Shown here: in pieces, positions 20,679 to 29,364 of the stretch | How positions within the stretch are numbered: the first letter of the stretch is position 1 | Layout: each line of letters opens with the position of its first letter | DNA from: DATKEG01 sp035544515 | GTDB taxonomy: Bacteria; Acidobacteriota; Vicinamibacteria; Fen-336 | DNA length: 33,125 nt | Assembly (NCBI GenBank): GCA_035544515.1 | Contig: DATKEG010000102.1 | Coordinates: forward strand, 1-33,125 | Direction: 5' to 3' | Position numbers and translations under genes: made by a program | The notes under the pieces: generated by a model | The model's database searches: none | What the model saw: the letters and a program-made list of their open reading frames with translations, nothing else | What the model was told of the DNA's origin: nothing

Positions 20679-21503
20679 CTAGGTTACGGCTGGCGTCACC
20701 CGCAGCTTCTTGTTCATGTACGGGTACACGAGGACGACGGTCAGGACGATGAGGATGGAGATGAACTGCGAGGTGGAGAGCCAGCCGCCGAGGACCGTGC
20801 CGCGCGCCGCGTCGCCGCGGTAGAACTCGATGACGAAGCGCGCGACGGCGTACAGGAGGGCGTATACGAGCGCGATCTGGCCGTGGAACTGCTTGCGGCG
20901 GCCGAGCCAGAGGAGCAGCCCGAAGATCAGCAGCGTGGCCCCCGCCTCGTAGAGCTGCGTGGGGTGGAGCGCGACGTCGAGCGGCGTGCCCACGGTCCGC
21001 GTCGTGTAGATGTCCCTGAACGTGACCGCCCAGGGCACGTCGGTGGGCCGGCCGTAGCAGCAGCCGGCGGCGAAACAGCCCATGCGCCCCACGGCCTGAC
21101 CCAGCGCCACGCCCGGCGCGAGCACGTCCGCGGTGGGCCACGCGGGCAGCCCGTGCCGGCGCGCGTACCACCACGCGACCGGCAAGGCCCCGATCAGGCC
21201 GCCGTAGAAGACCCCGCCGCTCTGGACGAGGGAGAAGAGCTCCCCCGGGTTGCGCGAGTAGAACGGCCACTCGACCAGGAGCAGCAGCAGCTTCGCGCCG
21301 AGCAGGCCGCCGATCAACACGTACACGGCCATGTCGGTGATACGGGTGGCGTCGAGGCCGGCCCGCCTGGCCTGCCGGTTCGCCACCCACAGGCCGGCCA
21401 GGAAGGCCAGGGCGAGCAGCACGCCATACGTGTGCAGGGTGAGCGGACCGATCGTGCGGCCGAACAGCTCGAAGGCGGGAAGCGTGAAGAGCCGCGAGTA
21501 CAT
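20679..21503 (-). CDS. lgt: prolipoprotein diacylglyceryl transferase
   Basis: The 274-aa inner-membrane enzyme attaches diacylglycerol from phosphatidylglycerol to the lipobox cysteine of prolipoproteins, the first maturation step. About seven hydrophobic segments are visible. The Lgt signature GRMGCFAAGCCYG contains the essential Arg140; GGVFYGGLIGA (97-106) and HPTQLYEA are also typical. ATG 21503 is adjacent to the lspA stop with no gap, and the gene ends 1 base before the pseudouridine synthase start. It thus shares one transcript with lspA, the next enzyme in the same pathway. Two lipoprotein genes lie just across the ileS promoter region. Confidence 0.97.
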   Translation of the reverse strand: MYSRLFTLPAFELFGRTIGPLTLHTYGVLLALAFLAGLWVANRQARRAGLDATRITDMAVYVLIGGLLGAKLLLLLVEWPFYSRNPGELFSLVQSGGVFYGGLIGALPVAWWYARRHGLPAWPTADVLAPGVALGQAVGRMGCFAAGCCYGRPTDVPWAVTFRDIYTTRTVGTPLDVALHPTQLYEAGATLLIFGLLLWLGRRKQFHGQIALVYALLYAVARFVIEFYRGDAARGTVLGGWLSTSQFISILIVLTVVLVYPYMNKKLRVTPAVT

Positions 21504-22070
21504 CTAGTCGCCTCCGGGCGTGGCCGCGGGCACGCCCGCCCCCGACCGCACGCCGCGGCCGGAGGTGGCGCGCGCGTCCGCGGCCGGCTGCGGATGCAGG
21601 ATCATGTCGAGCACGAGCAGGACGACGCCCACGGTGATGGCCGCGTCCGCGACGTTGAAGGCCGGCCAGTGATGGGGGCCCCAGTGCGCGTCCACGAAGT
21701 CGATGACGTAGCCGAGCCGCATGCGGTCGAAGAGGTTCCCGACGGCGCCGCCCATGATCAGGGCCAGCGCGGTCCTGGGCAGCCGGCTCTCCGGGGGCAG
21801 CCGCCAGGCGTAGAGCCCGATCGCGGCCAGGGCGGCCAGGCTGAGGACGGAGAAGAACGCCGCCTGGAAGGGCAGGTCGGCGTCGGAGAGGATGCCGAAC
21901 GCGGCGCCGCGGTTGCGCACGTAGGTGAGCCTCAGGAAGCCGCCGATCACCTCGTGGCTCTCGTGCAGCGACATCGACCGATCCACGAGCAGCTTGGTGG
22001 CCTGGTCGAGGACCACGATCGCGGCCATGATCCTCAGGTAAGGGCCGCGCAGGCCCCTGGTCTCGGTCAT
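21504..22070 (-). CDS. lspA: lipoprotein signal peptidase II
   Basis: The 188-aa inner-membrane aspartic protease cleaves the signal peptide of diacylglyceryl-modified prolipoproteins. The family blocks are present: DQATKLLVDR (22-31), VRNRGAAFGIL (51-61), GNLFDRMRLGYVIDFVD (111-127) and FNVADAAITVG (138-148). The catalytic pair is expected at Asp124 and Asp142. Four membrane helices are visible. A roughly 30-residue Ala/Gly/Pro/Arg-rich tail after LDMILHP is longer than usual. The ATG overlaps the ileS stop (ATGA, 22067-22070), and its own stop touches the lgt start. Confidence 0.96.
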   Translation of the reverse strand: MTETRGLRGPYLRIMAAIVVLDQATKLLVDRSMSLHESHEVIGGFLRLTYVRNRGAAFGILSDADLPFQAAFFSVLSLAALAAIGLYAWRLPPESRLPRTALALIMGGAVGNLFDRMRLGYVIDFVDAHWGPHHWPAFNVADAAITVGVVLLVLDMILHPQPAADARATSGRGVRSGAGVPAATPGGD

Positions 22071-24886
22071 GGCGCCTCCAGCACGGCCGCGCACCGCTCG
22101 CACACGGCGGGATGGGCCTTGAGCCGGCCCACGTTGGGGGAATAGGTCCAGCACCGCTCGCACTTGCCGCCGGGCGCGCGCGCCACCGACACGGCCAGGG
22201 CTCCGTCGTCTTCCTGCAGCTCCACCCGGCTCACGATGAACAGGTTGGCCAGGTTGCCGGGGAACACGCGGCTCGCCTCCTCGTGCGCGCGCAGGGGAGC
22301 GAGCGCCGGGGCGCTCCCGCGCACGGCCACGCTCGCCTCCAGGCTGGTCCCGATGAGCTTGGCCGCGCGCGCCTCCTCCAGCGCCTTGGTCACGACCGCG
22401 CGCGCGTCGAGCAGCGGCTGCCAGCGCGCGAGCACGAGGTCGTCGGGTCCGGAAGCGGAAGGGAAGTACGAGAAGTGCACCGAGGCCTCCCGCTGGCCGG
22501 GCAGCCGCGGCCAGATCTCGTCCGCCGTGAACGGCAGGGCGGGCGCCATGAGCCGCGCCAGGTCCTCGGCGATCCGCAGCAGGATGGTCTGCGCCGAGCG
22601 CCGGCGCGGCCCGTCCGCGGCGTCGCAGTACAGCCGGTCCTTGAGCACGTCGAGATAGAAGGCCGAGAGGTCCACCGCGCAGTACTGGATGAGCTGGTGG
22701 TAGACGAGGTGGAACTCGTACGACTCGTAGGCGTCGCGCACGCGGCCGACCGTCTCGCGATGCCGGGCCAGGGCGTAGCGGTCCAGCTCGTCGAGGTCCC
22801 TCTCCGCCACCGCGTTCGCCACCGGATCGAAATCGAAGAGGTTGGAGAGCAGGTAGCGCAGCGTGTTGCGCACCTTGCGGTACGCCTCCGACACGCGCTG
22901 GAGCATCTGCTCCGAGAAGCGCATGTCCTCGCGGTAGTCGACCATGATCGTCCAGAGGCGGACGATCTCCGCGCCGTAGGTGTTGAGGATCTTCTGGAGG
23001 TCCACGTCGTTGCCCAGGCTCTTCGAGATCTTGCGGCCGTCGGCGTCGACCGTGAAGCCGTGGGTGACCACCTGCCGGTAGGGCGCTTCGCCGCGGGTGC
23101 CGACCCCGATCAGGAGCGAGGAGTGGAACCAGCCGCGGTGCTGGTCGCTGCCCTCGAGGTAGACGTCGGCGGGCCAGCGCAGGCCGGGCCGCCTGGCCAG
23201 CACGGCCGCGTGCGACGAGCCCGAGTCGAACCACACGTCGAGGATGTCGCGCTCCTTCTCGAAGTCGCCGCCCGCGCAGTGCGGGCAGCGGAAGCCTTCG
23301 GGCAGCAGGGCGGACGCCTCGCGCTCGAACCAGGCGTCGGCGCTCGTGGCCTCGAACACGTCGGCCACGTGCCGCGCGACCTCCGCCGTGAGGACGGCCC
23401 CCTGGCAGCCCCGGCAGTAGAAGGCCGGTATGGGCACGCCCCACAGCCGCTGGCGCGAGATGTTCCAGTCCGGGCGCGCGGCAACCATGTTGCGGATGCG
23501 CTCCTCGCCCCAGGCGGGAAACCAGCGCACCTTGCCGATCGCCTCCAGCGCGCGCGCGCGCAGCGCGTCCCTGTCGAGGGCGATGAACCACTGCTCGGTG
23601 GCGCGGAAGATGACGGGGTTCTTGCACCGCCAGCACGCGGGGTAGGCGTGCGTCTCGCTGCCCGCGTGCAGCAAGGCGCCCTTCTGCCGCAGGTGCTCCA
23701 CGACCTCCGGGTTGGCGTCGAAGACCCTCCGCCCGGCGAAGCGCTCCACCTCGGGCAGGAAGCGGCCCGCCTCGTCCACCGGGCAGTAGATCTCGAGCCC
23801 GTAGCGGACGCCGGTGAGGTAGTCGTCCCAGCCGTGGCCCGGCGCGGTGTGCACCACGCCCGTGCCGGTGTCGAGCGTGACGTAATCGCCCAGCACGCCC
23901 GGGGAGTCGCGCTCGATCCAGGGATGGCGGAAGCGCACGCCTTCGAGCGCCGCGCCCTTCACCTCCGCGAGCGGCGGGCCGAGCCGCAGCGGCTCCTCGC
24001 GACCCCTGTTCCAGCGCCCCCGCGCCGCCTCGCGCAGCGCGCGCGCCACGAGCACGACGTCCGGCGTTCCTTCGACCGGGTAGAAGCCGTAGTCCGCCTC
24101 CGGATGGAAGGCCAGGGCCAGGTTCGCCGGCAGCGTCCACGGCGTGGTCGTCCAGATGACGGCGTGCAGGCGGCGCCCGGCCAGCGGCACCCCGAGGCCG
24201 CCGAGCTTCTCGCGCTCCTCCTCGGCCAGGGCGAAGCGGACGTCGATCGAGGGGCTCACGTGCGCCTCGTCGTACTCGACCTCGGCCTCCGCCAGGGCGG
24301 TGTGGCACGAGATGCACCAGTGCACCGACTTCTTCGCCTTGTAGACGAGGTCCTTCTCCACGAACGCGGCGAGCTGCCGCACGATCGTGGCCTGGTAGTC
24401 GGGTGTCATGGTGAGGTAGGGGTCGTCCCACTCCCCGAGGACGCCGAGCCGCTCGAACTCCTTGCGCTGCGTGCCCAGCCACTTCTCGGCGTACTTCCGG
24501 CACTCCCGCCGGAACGCCACCGGCCCCATCTCCTTCTTCTTCGGACCGAGGTCGCGGTCCACCTTCAGCTCGATGGGCAGGCCGTGGCAATCCCAGCCCG
24601 GGACGTAGGGCGCGTCGTCGCCGGCGAGCGTGCGGCTGCGGACGATCACGTCCTTCAGGATCTTGTTGAGCGCCGTGCCCAGGTGGATGTGTCCGTTGGC
24701 GTAGGGCGGCCCGTCGTGGAGGACGAAGAGCGGCGCCCCCTTCCGCGCCTCGCGGATCCGGGCATAGAGCCCCGTCTGCTTCCATTCCTCGACCCGCCGC
24801 GGCTCCGTCTGCGGCAGGTTCGCCTTCATCGGGAAGTCGGTGCGGGGAAGGTTGAGGGTGGCTTTGAGGTCCTGGACGGGGTTCAT
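22067..24886 (-). CDS. ileS: isoleucyl-tRNA synthetase
   Basis: The 939-aa class I synthetase charges tRNA-Ile and matches the E. coli length (938). The HIGH-type motif is in PPYANGHIHLG (60-70) and the KMSKS-type motif is KISKS (619-623). The editing domain lies between, with TTPWTLPANLA. The C-terminal zinc site is present: CERCWTY and later CERC. The C-terminal zinc domain marks the bacterial type. ATG 24886 is preferred because MNPVQDLKATLNLPRTDFPM is the usual N-terminus; an in-frame ATG at 24961 would add 25 unrelated residues. There is no T-box-like leader in the short upstream region. It heads the ileS-lspA-lgt-rluD operon. Confidence 0.97.
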   Translation of the reverse strand: MNPVQDLKATLNLPRTDFPMKANLPQTEPRRVEEWKQTGLYARIREARKGAPLFVLHDGPPYANGHIHLGTALNKILKDVIVRSRTLAGDDAPYVPGWDCHGLPIELKVDRDLGPKKKEMGPVAFRRECRKYAEKWLGTQRKEFERLGVLGEWDDPYLTMTPDYQATIVRQLAAFVEKDLVYKAKKSVHWCISCHTALAEAEVEYDEAHVSPSIDVRFALAEEEREKLGGLGVPLAGRRLHAVIWTTTPWTLPANLALAFHPEADYGFYPVEGTPDVVLVARALREAARGRWNRGREEPLRLGPPLAEVKGAALEGVRFRHPWIERDSPGVLGDYVTLDTGTGVVHTAPGHGWDDYLTGVRYGLEIYCPVDEAGRFLPEVERFAGRRVFDANPEVVEHLRQKGALLHAGSETHAYPACWRCKNPVIFRATEQWFIALDRDALRARALEAIGKVRWFPAWGEERIRNMVAARPDWNISRQRLWGVPIPAFYCRGCQGAVLTAEVARHVADVFEATSADAWFEREASALLPEGFRCPHCAGGDFEKERDILDVWFDSGSSHAAVLARRPGLRWPADVYLEGSDQHRGWFHSSLLIGVGTRGEAPYRQVVTHGFTVDADGRKISKSLGNDVDLQKILNTYGAEIVRLWTIMVDYREDMRFSEQMLQRVSEAYRKVRNTLRYLLSNLFDFDPVANAVAERDLDELDRYALARHRETVGRVRDAYESYEFHLVYHQLIQYCAVDLSAFYLDVLKDRLYCDAADGPRRRSAQTILLRIAEDLARLMAPALPFTADEIWPRLPGQREASVHFSYFPSASGPDDLVLARWQPLLDARAVVTKALEEARAAKLIGTSLEASVAVRGSAPALAPLRAHEEASRVFPGNLANLFIVSRVELQEDDGALAVSVARAPGGKCERCWTYSPNVGRLKAHPAVCERCAAVLEAP

Positions 24887-24982
24887 GTTGTTCAGTCGCC
24901 AGAGGACGGCGCGGCCACGCCGCGCGAGAAAGGGCAGGGTAACATAGAATGGGTCGGGCACTCCAACCCGAGGAGCGTGAGC

Positions 24983-25177
24983 ATGTTCCGACGCCGGTGG
25001 CCGTTGATCCTCGTCCTCGCCCTGATGCCCCTGGCCTCCTGCACCAGCGGCGGCGAATGCGATCGCTGCGACAGCGACGACGACTGCAAGAGCGGCTTCA
25101 CGTGCGTGAACTTCGAGGACGGCAGCAAGCGATGCGGCTCGGGCGAGGGCGCGACGACCTGCCGGACGTTCCGGTAG
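24983..25177 (+). CDS. small Cys-rich lipoprotein, paralogue 1
   Basis: The 64-aa prolipoprotein has a basic MFRRRW start, a hydrophobic stretch and the lipobox LASC, so it should be processed by Lgt and LspA (encoded nearby). The mature part has six further cysteines in the order ECDRC-DSDDDC-KSGFTC-...-KRC-...-TTC, which would allow three disulfides, with acidic DSDDD between. The CxxC-x5-C-x5-C layout recalls small cysteine-knot-like modules of secreted proteins (for example Dickkopf-like CSSDxDC patterns); no function is known to me. ATG 24983 has GAGGAG 8 bases upstream. A TAGAAT at 24945 is a possible -10. It is divergent from ileS and is followed by a close paralogue. Confidence 0.8.
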   Translation: MFRRRWPLILVLALMPLASCTSGGECDRCDSDDDCKSGFTCVNFEDGSKRCGSGEGATTCRTFR

Positions 25178-25195
25178 CGCGGACTCCGTTCCGCC

Positions 25196-25393
25196 TTGGC
25201 CCGGCTCGTCGCCGCCCTCGCGATCGCCCTGGCCCTGGGAGGCTGCACGAAGGGCGACGAGTGCGACCGGTGCGACAGCGACGATGACTGCCGCCAGGGC
25301 TGGATCTGTGGCGAGCTGACGCCCGTGGACGGGGAATCGGTCGGGAAGCGGTGCGTATCGGGTGTCGGCGAGACGGAGTGCCGCGTCCGCTAG
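25196..25393 (+). CDS. small Cys-rich lipoprotein, paralogue 2
   Basis: The 65-aa product starts at TTG 25196, 18 bases after the first paralogue, with signal ARLVAALAIALALGGC and lipobox LGGC. Its mature part repeats the same framework: GDECDRCDSDDDC, then WIC, KRC and TEC; 12 of the first 14 residues after the lipidated cysteine region are identical to paralogue 1, and the last half has diverged. It arose by tandem duplication. The conserved cysteine and acidic pattern points to a structural or metal-binding role, which is inference. It has no strong ribosome binding site and probably relies on the upstream transcript. Confidence 0.75.
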   Translation: MARLVAALAIALALGGCTKGDECDRCDSDDDCRQGWICGELTPVDGESVGKRCVSGVGETECRVR

Positions 25394-25397
25394 CGGC

Positions 25398-26246
25398 TCA
25401 GCGATCCTGCGGCGCGGGCTCCATGTCGACCGCCAGGTCCTCGCGGCGGGGCCGCGTGGCGGCGGCCACGAGGTACACCACGCTCGCGCCCGCGAGCCCC
25501 ACCAGGACGGTGTAGAGCGGCCAGACCAGGAGCTGGGGCACCGCCACCACGTAGAGCATCTGCGTCACGCTGCCGGGCGAGAAGCTGCGCGCCGCGCCCG
25601 TGAGCGGGTCTTCGAGCCGTACCCAGGCGGACGACAGGTCGTAGTGCGAGCCGAGCTTCCACACGGTGGCGGCCGCGTAGGTGAGGGCCACCCAGCCGCG
25701 CGACGCGAGGCCGTAGACCAGGAGCGCCGGAGCCAGCGTGCGGACGCCGCGCCCCTGGTCCCGGAGGCGCAGGGCCAGGAAGGCGCCCACGAGCGGGGCC
25801 AACCAGGTCACGCCCACCGCCCACGTCCAACCCTTGGGTGCCGCGGCCTTCTCCAGGGCGAAGCGCACGACCGTGGCCAGGATGCTGACCACGACCGCGG
25901 TGGCCAGCGGATGGCCCGCCAGGCGGCGCGCGGCGGAGTCGGGAAGCGCCAGGCCGGCGGTGCCCATGAGCAGGCAGACGGTCGTGATCACGTAATACGG
26001 CAGGCTGGCGGAGGCGCTGGCGTGGCCGGCGACGTACGCGGATCCCAGCACGAACGAGCCCGTTGTCTCGGCTTCCCGGTGGCCGGCCGTGTTGAGGGCC
26101 AGGACCAGGAACACGACCCCGGCGCCGCTGGCCACGAGGGCCAGGCCGCGGCGCAGGCGCGGCGGCAGCCAGGCCCACCACAAGACCACCGCGGAGACGA
26201 GCAGGAATCCGCCGAGCAGGAGCAGGTGCGTGAGGGAGGCGCGCAC
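25398..26246 (-). CDS. polytopic membrane protein of unknown function
   Basis: The 282-aa protein is predicted to span the membrane about eight times; hydrophobic segments begin at LLLLGGFLLVSAVVLWWAW, then GLALVASGAGVVFLVLAL, YYVITTVCLLMGTAGLAL, LATAVVVSILATVVRFAL and further ones, ending LVWPLYTVLVGLAGASVVYL. I do not recognise a family and see no catalytic motif. The start is GTG 26246 with TATACT 6 bases before it on the minus strand and no ribosome binding site, so its mRNA may be leaderless. The stop is 4 bases from the end of the second lipoprotein gene (convergent). It is divergent from the flippase gene. Confidence 0.78.
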   Translation of the reverse strand: MRASLTHLLLLGGFLLVSAVVLWWAWLPPRLRRGLALVASGAGVVFLVLALNTAGHREAETTGSFVLGSAYVAGHASASASLPYYVITTVCLLMGTAGLALPDSAARRLAGHPLATAVVVSILATVVRFALEKAAAPKGWTWAVGVTWLAPLVGAFLALRLRDQGRGVRTLAPALLVYGLASRGWVALTYAAATVWKLGSHYDLSSAWVRLEDPLTGAARSFSPGSVTQMLYVVAVPQLLVWPLYTVLVGLAGASVVYLVAAATRPRREDLAVDMEPAPQDR

Positions 26247-26252
26247 CCGCGG

Positions 26253-26258
26253 AGTATA
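26253..26258 (-). promoter_or_regulatory. -10 box for the membrane-protein gene
   Basis: On the minus strand TATACT stands 6 bases before GTG 26246, so transcription would start at or next to the start codon. The -35 region, CCTGCC at 17 bases, is weak. No ribosome binding site is present, consistent with a leaderless mRNA. Confidence 0.4.
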
Positions 26259-26321
26259 GCGCAGCGCCCCCGCCGGGCAGGGTCCCGGCGCGTGTCATAC
26301 CGCGGGCACGCGAGGCGTGTG

Positions 26322-26351
26322 TTGACCCTGCAAGCGGCGGCGACGTAGGCT
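26322..26351 (+). promoter_or_regulatory. promoter of the flippase-methyltransferase cluster
   Basis: TTGACC (26322-26327), spacer 18, TAGGCT (26346-26351). GTG 26358 follows 6 bases later without a ribosome binding site, again fitting a leaderless start. Confidence 0.4.
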
Positions 26352-26357
26352 CCGCCG

Positions 26358-27806
26358 GTGACGCCCGGATCGCGCGATCAGGCCATGTCCGAGGCGGACG
26401 CGGCCACCCGCGGCAGCGGTATCAAGCTCGCGGCGGAGCTCTCCGGCCGCCTGCTGAGCCTGGCCACGTCGTTCCTGCTCGCCGTCGGCCTCGGTGTCGA
26501 GCGGTTCGGAGTGTTCGCGGCCGCCTCCGGCATCGCGGTGATACTGGCCGAGGCGGCCGATCTCGGCCTCCAGGGCACGGCCGTAAGGGCCCTGGTCGCC
26601 CGGACCCTGGGTCTCCGGTCGATGCTGAGGGCCAAGGCCATCCTGACCGCCGGGGTGACCCTCGCCGCCCTCGTCCTGCTCGCCGCGGGGCCGGCCCTGA
26701 CCACGCTGCCGCGGGGCCTCGCGCCGGCGCTTTTGGCGCCGCTCGTGTTCTACTACACGCTGGCCGGGTGGACGGAGCTGCTCGGGGTCGCCCTCCGCGC
26801 GCGGGGGCGCCGCGCGGAGGAGGCCGGCGTGATCCTGGCCCTCCGGGCGGGGGGCCTGGTGGCCGTCGTGGTGGCGTTCGAGGCAGGCGCGGGGCTCGCG
26901 GGGATGGCGTGGGCACACGCCCTCTCGACGGTACCGGCGCTCCTCGTGTCCACGGCGCTGGCCCGCCGCGCGTACGCGGCCGGCGAGGCCGGCCTGCCGC
27001 AGCCGTCGCCGCGGGCCGTTCTCGGCATCGCCTGGCCGCTCGCCGTCAACGGCGGCCTCGCCCTGTTGAGCCTGCGTCTCGAGCTGCTGGCCGTGTACTT
27101 CGTGCGCGGCGCCATCGAGGCCGGCCTGTTCGGGGCGGCGCTCAAGGTGGTGGAGTCTCTCAACGGCATCCCCAGCGCGGTGGCCGCCGGGGCCATGCCC
27201 TCGTTGACGCGCGAGGCGCTGCACGCGCTGGGCGCCGTGCGCGAGCGGGTGGCCGCGATGATGGCGCTGCTCGCCGTCCCGGGGGCGGCCGGCCTCTTCC
27301 TCATGGCCGGCGGCGTCGTCTCGCTCCTGGGCACGGGTTACGCGGACGCGGCCGTCCCCCTGCGGGTGCTGGCGCTCTCCCTGGTGCCGCTGTTCATGAA
27401 CACCGTGCTCCTGCATGCGCTGATCGCGGCGGGCCACGCCCTCACGCTGCCGCGCCTGACCGCGATGCGCGTGGGGATGGCGGCGGTCCTGGCCCTCCTC
27501 TTGATACGGCCGTTCGGGGCCACGGGCGCCGCCGTCGGGTTCCTGGTCTCCGAGATCCTCCTCATGTCGCTGGCCGCGCGCGCGTGCGTGGCCGCGGGCT
27601 TCCCGGTGCCGCTCTCGGGCCCGCTCGCCCGCGCCGCGGCCCTGTCCGTGCCCATGGCGGCGGTGGTGGCGGCGGCCGGGCGTGGGCTGGGCCTGTCCGT
27701 CGGCCTGGGCGTCGCGACCTACACCGCGACGCTCGCGGCCACCTGGCGGGTCAGGCCCGAGCTGGTGCCGTTCCTGCCCCGGAGCGCGCGCGGGCTGGCC
27801 GAATGA
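26358..27806 (+). CDS. flippase-like polysaccharide export membrane protein (Wzx/MVF type)
   Basis: The 482-aa protein has about 12-14 membrane helices and the layout of oligosaccharide flippases of the MOP superfamily: SGRLLSLATSFLLAVGLGVERFGVFAAASG at the start fits the conserved first helices, and LEAGLFGAALKVVE-like IEAGLFGAALKVVESL fits the central repeat. Such proteins move lipid-linked sugars across the inner membrane. GTG 26358 is favoured by the promoter geometry; ATG 26385 is an alternative that would shorten it by 9 residues. Its stop overlaps the next ATG (ATGA, 27803-27806). It heads a cluster with two methyltransferases and an amidohydrolase. No glycosyltransferase is beside it, so the cargo is unknown. 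Confidence 0.85.
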   Translation: MTPGSRDQAMSEADAATRGSGIKLAAELSGRLLSLATSFLLAVGLGVERFGVFAAASGIAVILAEAADLGLQGTAVRALVARTLGLRSMLRAKAILTAGVTLAALVLLAAGPALTTLPRGLAPALLAPLVFYYTLAGWTELLGVALRARGRRAEEAGVILALRAGGLVAVVVAFEAGAGLAGMAWAHALSTVPALLVSTALARRAYAAGEAGLPQPSPRAVLGIAWPLAVNGGLALLSLRLELLAVYFVRGAIEAGLFGAALKVVESLNGIPSAVAAGAMPSLTREALHALGAVRERVAAMMALLAVPGAAGLFLMAGGVVSLLGTGYADAAVPLRVLALSLVPLFMNTVLLHALIAAGHALTLPRLTAMRVGMAAVLALLLIRPFGATGAAVGFLVSEILLMSLAARACVAAGFPVPLSGPLARAAALSVPMAAVVAAAGRGLGLSVGLGVATYTATLAATWRVRPELVPFLPRSARGLAE

Positions 27807-28696
27807 GCGAGACGCGCCCGGACCTGCAGGTCGGCGACTGGGTCGGCTGGTGCTGCTCCTACTGCGCCGCGCCGCTGCGCCCGCTCGCCGCGGGGCTCTT
27901 GTGCGTGGAGGAGCAACGCTGGTTCGCCACGCAGGACGGCGTGCACCGGCTGCTGCCCGAGGAGAGGCGGCGCGAGATCCGTCCGTTCCTCGAGCTGTAC
28001 CAGCGCGTGCGCCGCGACGACGGGTGGCGGGCCGAGGTGTGCGCCGCCCGCGGCACGCCGCTCGACGCCGCGCTGGCCCTGGCCGAGCCTCACCTCGGGC
28101 CGGGTCCCTGGAAGGTGCTCGAAGCCGGCGGGGGCTGCTGTTGGGCCAGCGTGCGGCTTTTGGCGCGCGGCCACCAGGTCGCCGCCGTGGACGTGAACCT
28201 GGACCCGGACGACGGGCTCCTCGCCGCGAACCGATCGCTGCCCATGCCCGAGGCCCTGCCGCGCGCGGAGGCGGAGATGGACGCGCTGCCGCTCGAGGCC
28301 GGCGCCTTCGACCTGGTGATGGCGGTGGGCTCGCTGCACGGCGTGCCGCGCCTCCTGCGGACGCTGGTCGAGCTGCGGCGCGTGACCCGCCGCGGCGGCG
28401 CGCTGCTCGTGTTCGACTCGCCCGTCTTCCGCCGGCGTCCCGACGGCGAGGCCATGGTGGCCGAACGGATGCGCCGGCACGCGCGCCGGTACCCGCCGGG
28501 GCTGCCGCGCGAGAGCGAGCCCTCGTATCTCGTCCTGGGCGAGCTGCGGGAGCTGTTCGCCGGCTCGGGCTGGCGTCTGGACGTCCACGGCTGGCCGGTA
28601 TGGTGGCGCGAGCGGCTCGGCGACGCGGCCGAGCGGGGCCGCGGCCGCCCGCGCCCCGCCCGGCTGCCCATCCTGTTCGCCCTGCGTGATGGCTGA
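27803..28696 (+). CDS. class I SAM-dependent methyltransferase with N-terminal Cys motif
   Basis: The 297-aa protein has a glycine-rich SAM-binding motif, VLEAGGGC (105-112), followed by AAVDVN for the acidic residue of motif II and FDLVMAVGSLHGV for motif IV, as in the UbiE/Methyltransf_11 group. Before it, WCCSYCAAPLRPLAAGLLC (about 16-34) gives a CxxC and a later Cys, resembling a reduced Trm112-like or zinc-ribbon element. The substrate is unknown; the neighbours suggest a small molecule or lipid-linked sugar. It overlaps the flippase gene by 4 bases and the next methyltransferase by 8, so the three are co-translated. Confidence 0.85.
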   Translation: MSETRPDLQVGDWVGWCCSYCAAPLRPLAAGLLCVEEQRWFATQDGVHRLLPEERRREIRPFLELYQRVRRDDGWRAEVCAARGTPLDAALALAEPHLGPGPWKVLEAGGGCCWASVRLLARGHQVAAVDVNLDPDDGLLAANRSLPMPEALPRAEAEMDALPLEAGAFDLVMAVGSLHGVPRLLRTLVELRRVTRRGGALLVFDSPVFRRRPDGEAMVAERMRRHARRYPPGLPRESEPSYLVLGELRELFAGSGWRLDVHGWPVWWRERLGDAAERGRGRPRPARLPILFALRDG

Positions 28697-29339
28697 GCCC
28701 GGCACCGAGGCCGCCGGCCCTTCGACCCTCGTCCTCCGCCACGCGTTCCAGGAGCGCCTGCGCGCGCGGTTCCGTCCCGGCGCGCGCGTGCTGAACCTCG
28801 GATGCGGCTCCGGCGCCGACGCGCTCCTGCTGGCCGGGCAGGGCGTGAGCGTGCTCGGTTTCGACCTGCGGGAGGCGGCGTTGCACCAGGCGCGCCGCCG
28901 CGCCCTGGCCGCGGGGCTGGCGTCGCGCGCGCGTTTCGAGCTCCGGGCGCCGCACGCCCTGCGCCTGGAGGACGGCGTCTTCGACGGCGCCTTCTCCGGG
29001 GTCGGCGTGCTCGAGCGCGCCGACCTGCCCCCGCTCGGACGGGCCCTGGCGGTGGCGTTGCGGGAGGATGCGCCGGTGGTGCTGAGCCTGCCCGCGCCGC
29101 GTCCCGCGGCCGCGCGGTATCGCGCGCGCGAACGGGACGAGCGGCTGCTCGGGCCCGGGTTCGCCTGGTCGCGCGGGCTGGGGCTCGGCATCCTGGTTCC
29201 GGGCCGAGCGCGCGAGAGCTGGGCGGCACGGCATCCGCACGTCTTCGCCGCCCTCGCCGCCCTGGAAAGCCTGGTGCGCGAATGGCCGGTGGTGCGCGAT
29301 CTGGGCGACTACCTCGTGCTGGAGGGCGCGCGCCGGTGA
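28689..29339 (+). CDS. class I SAM-dependent methyltransferase
   Basis: This 216-aa protein shows motif I as VLNLGCGSG (34-42) and the acidic end of strand 2 as VLGFDLR. The rest fits a small Rossmann-like methyltransferase, although the motif IV region (FDGAFSGVGVLER) is diverged. ATG 28689 (or GTG 28686, one residue longer) lies within the end of the previous gene. The substrate is unknown. It is not closely similar to its neighbour at 27803 beyond the SAM core, so the two probably methylate different positions or act in different steps. Confidence 0.85.
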   Translation: MAEPGTEAAGPSTLVLRHAFQERLRARFRPGARVLNLGCGSGADALLLAGQGVSVLGFDLREAALHQARRRALAAGLASRARFELRAPHALRLEDGVFDGAFSGVGVLERADLPPLGRALAVALREDAPVVLSLPAPRPAAARYRARERDERLLGPGFAWSRGLGLGILVPGRARESWAARHPHVFAALAALESLVREWPVVRDLGDYLVLEGARR

Positions 29340-29364
29340 GCGGGCTCCCCGCGGCCGTGCGCGC

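Noticed and set aside
24887..24982. Possible T-box leader for ileS
   Set aside because: The divergent gap is under 100 bases and shows no T-box sequence or specifier stem.
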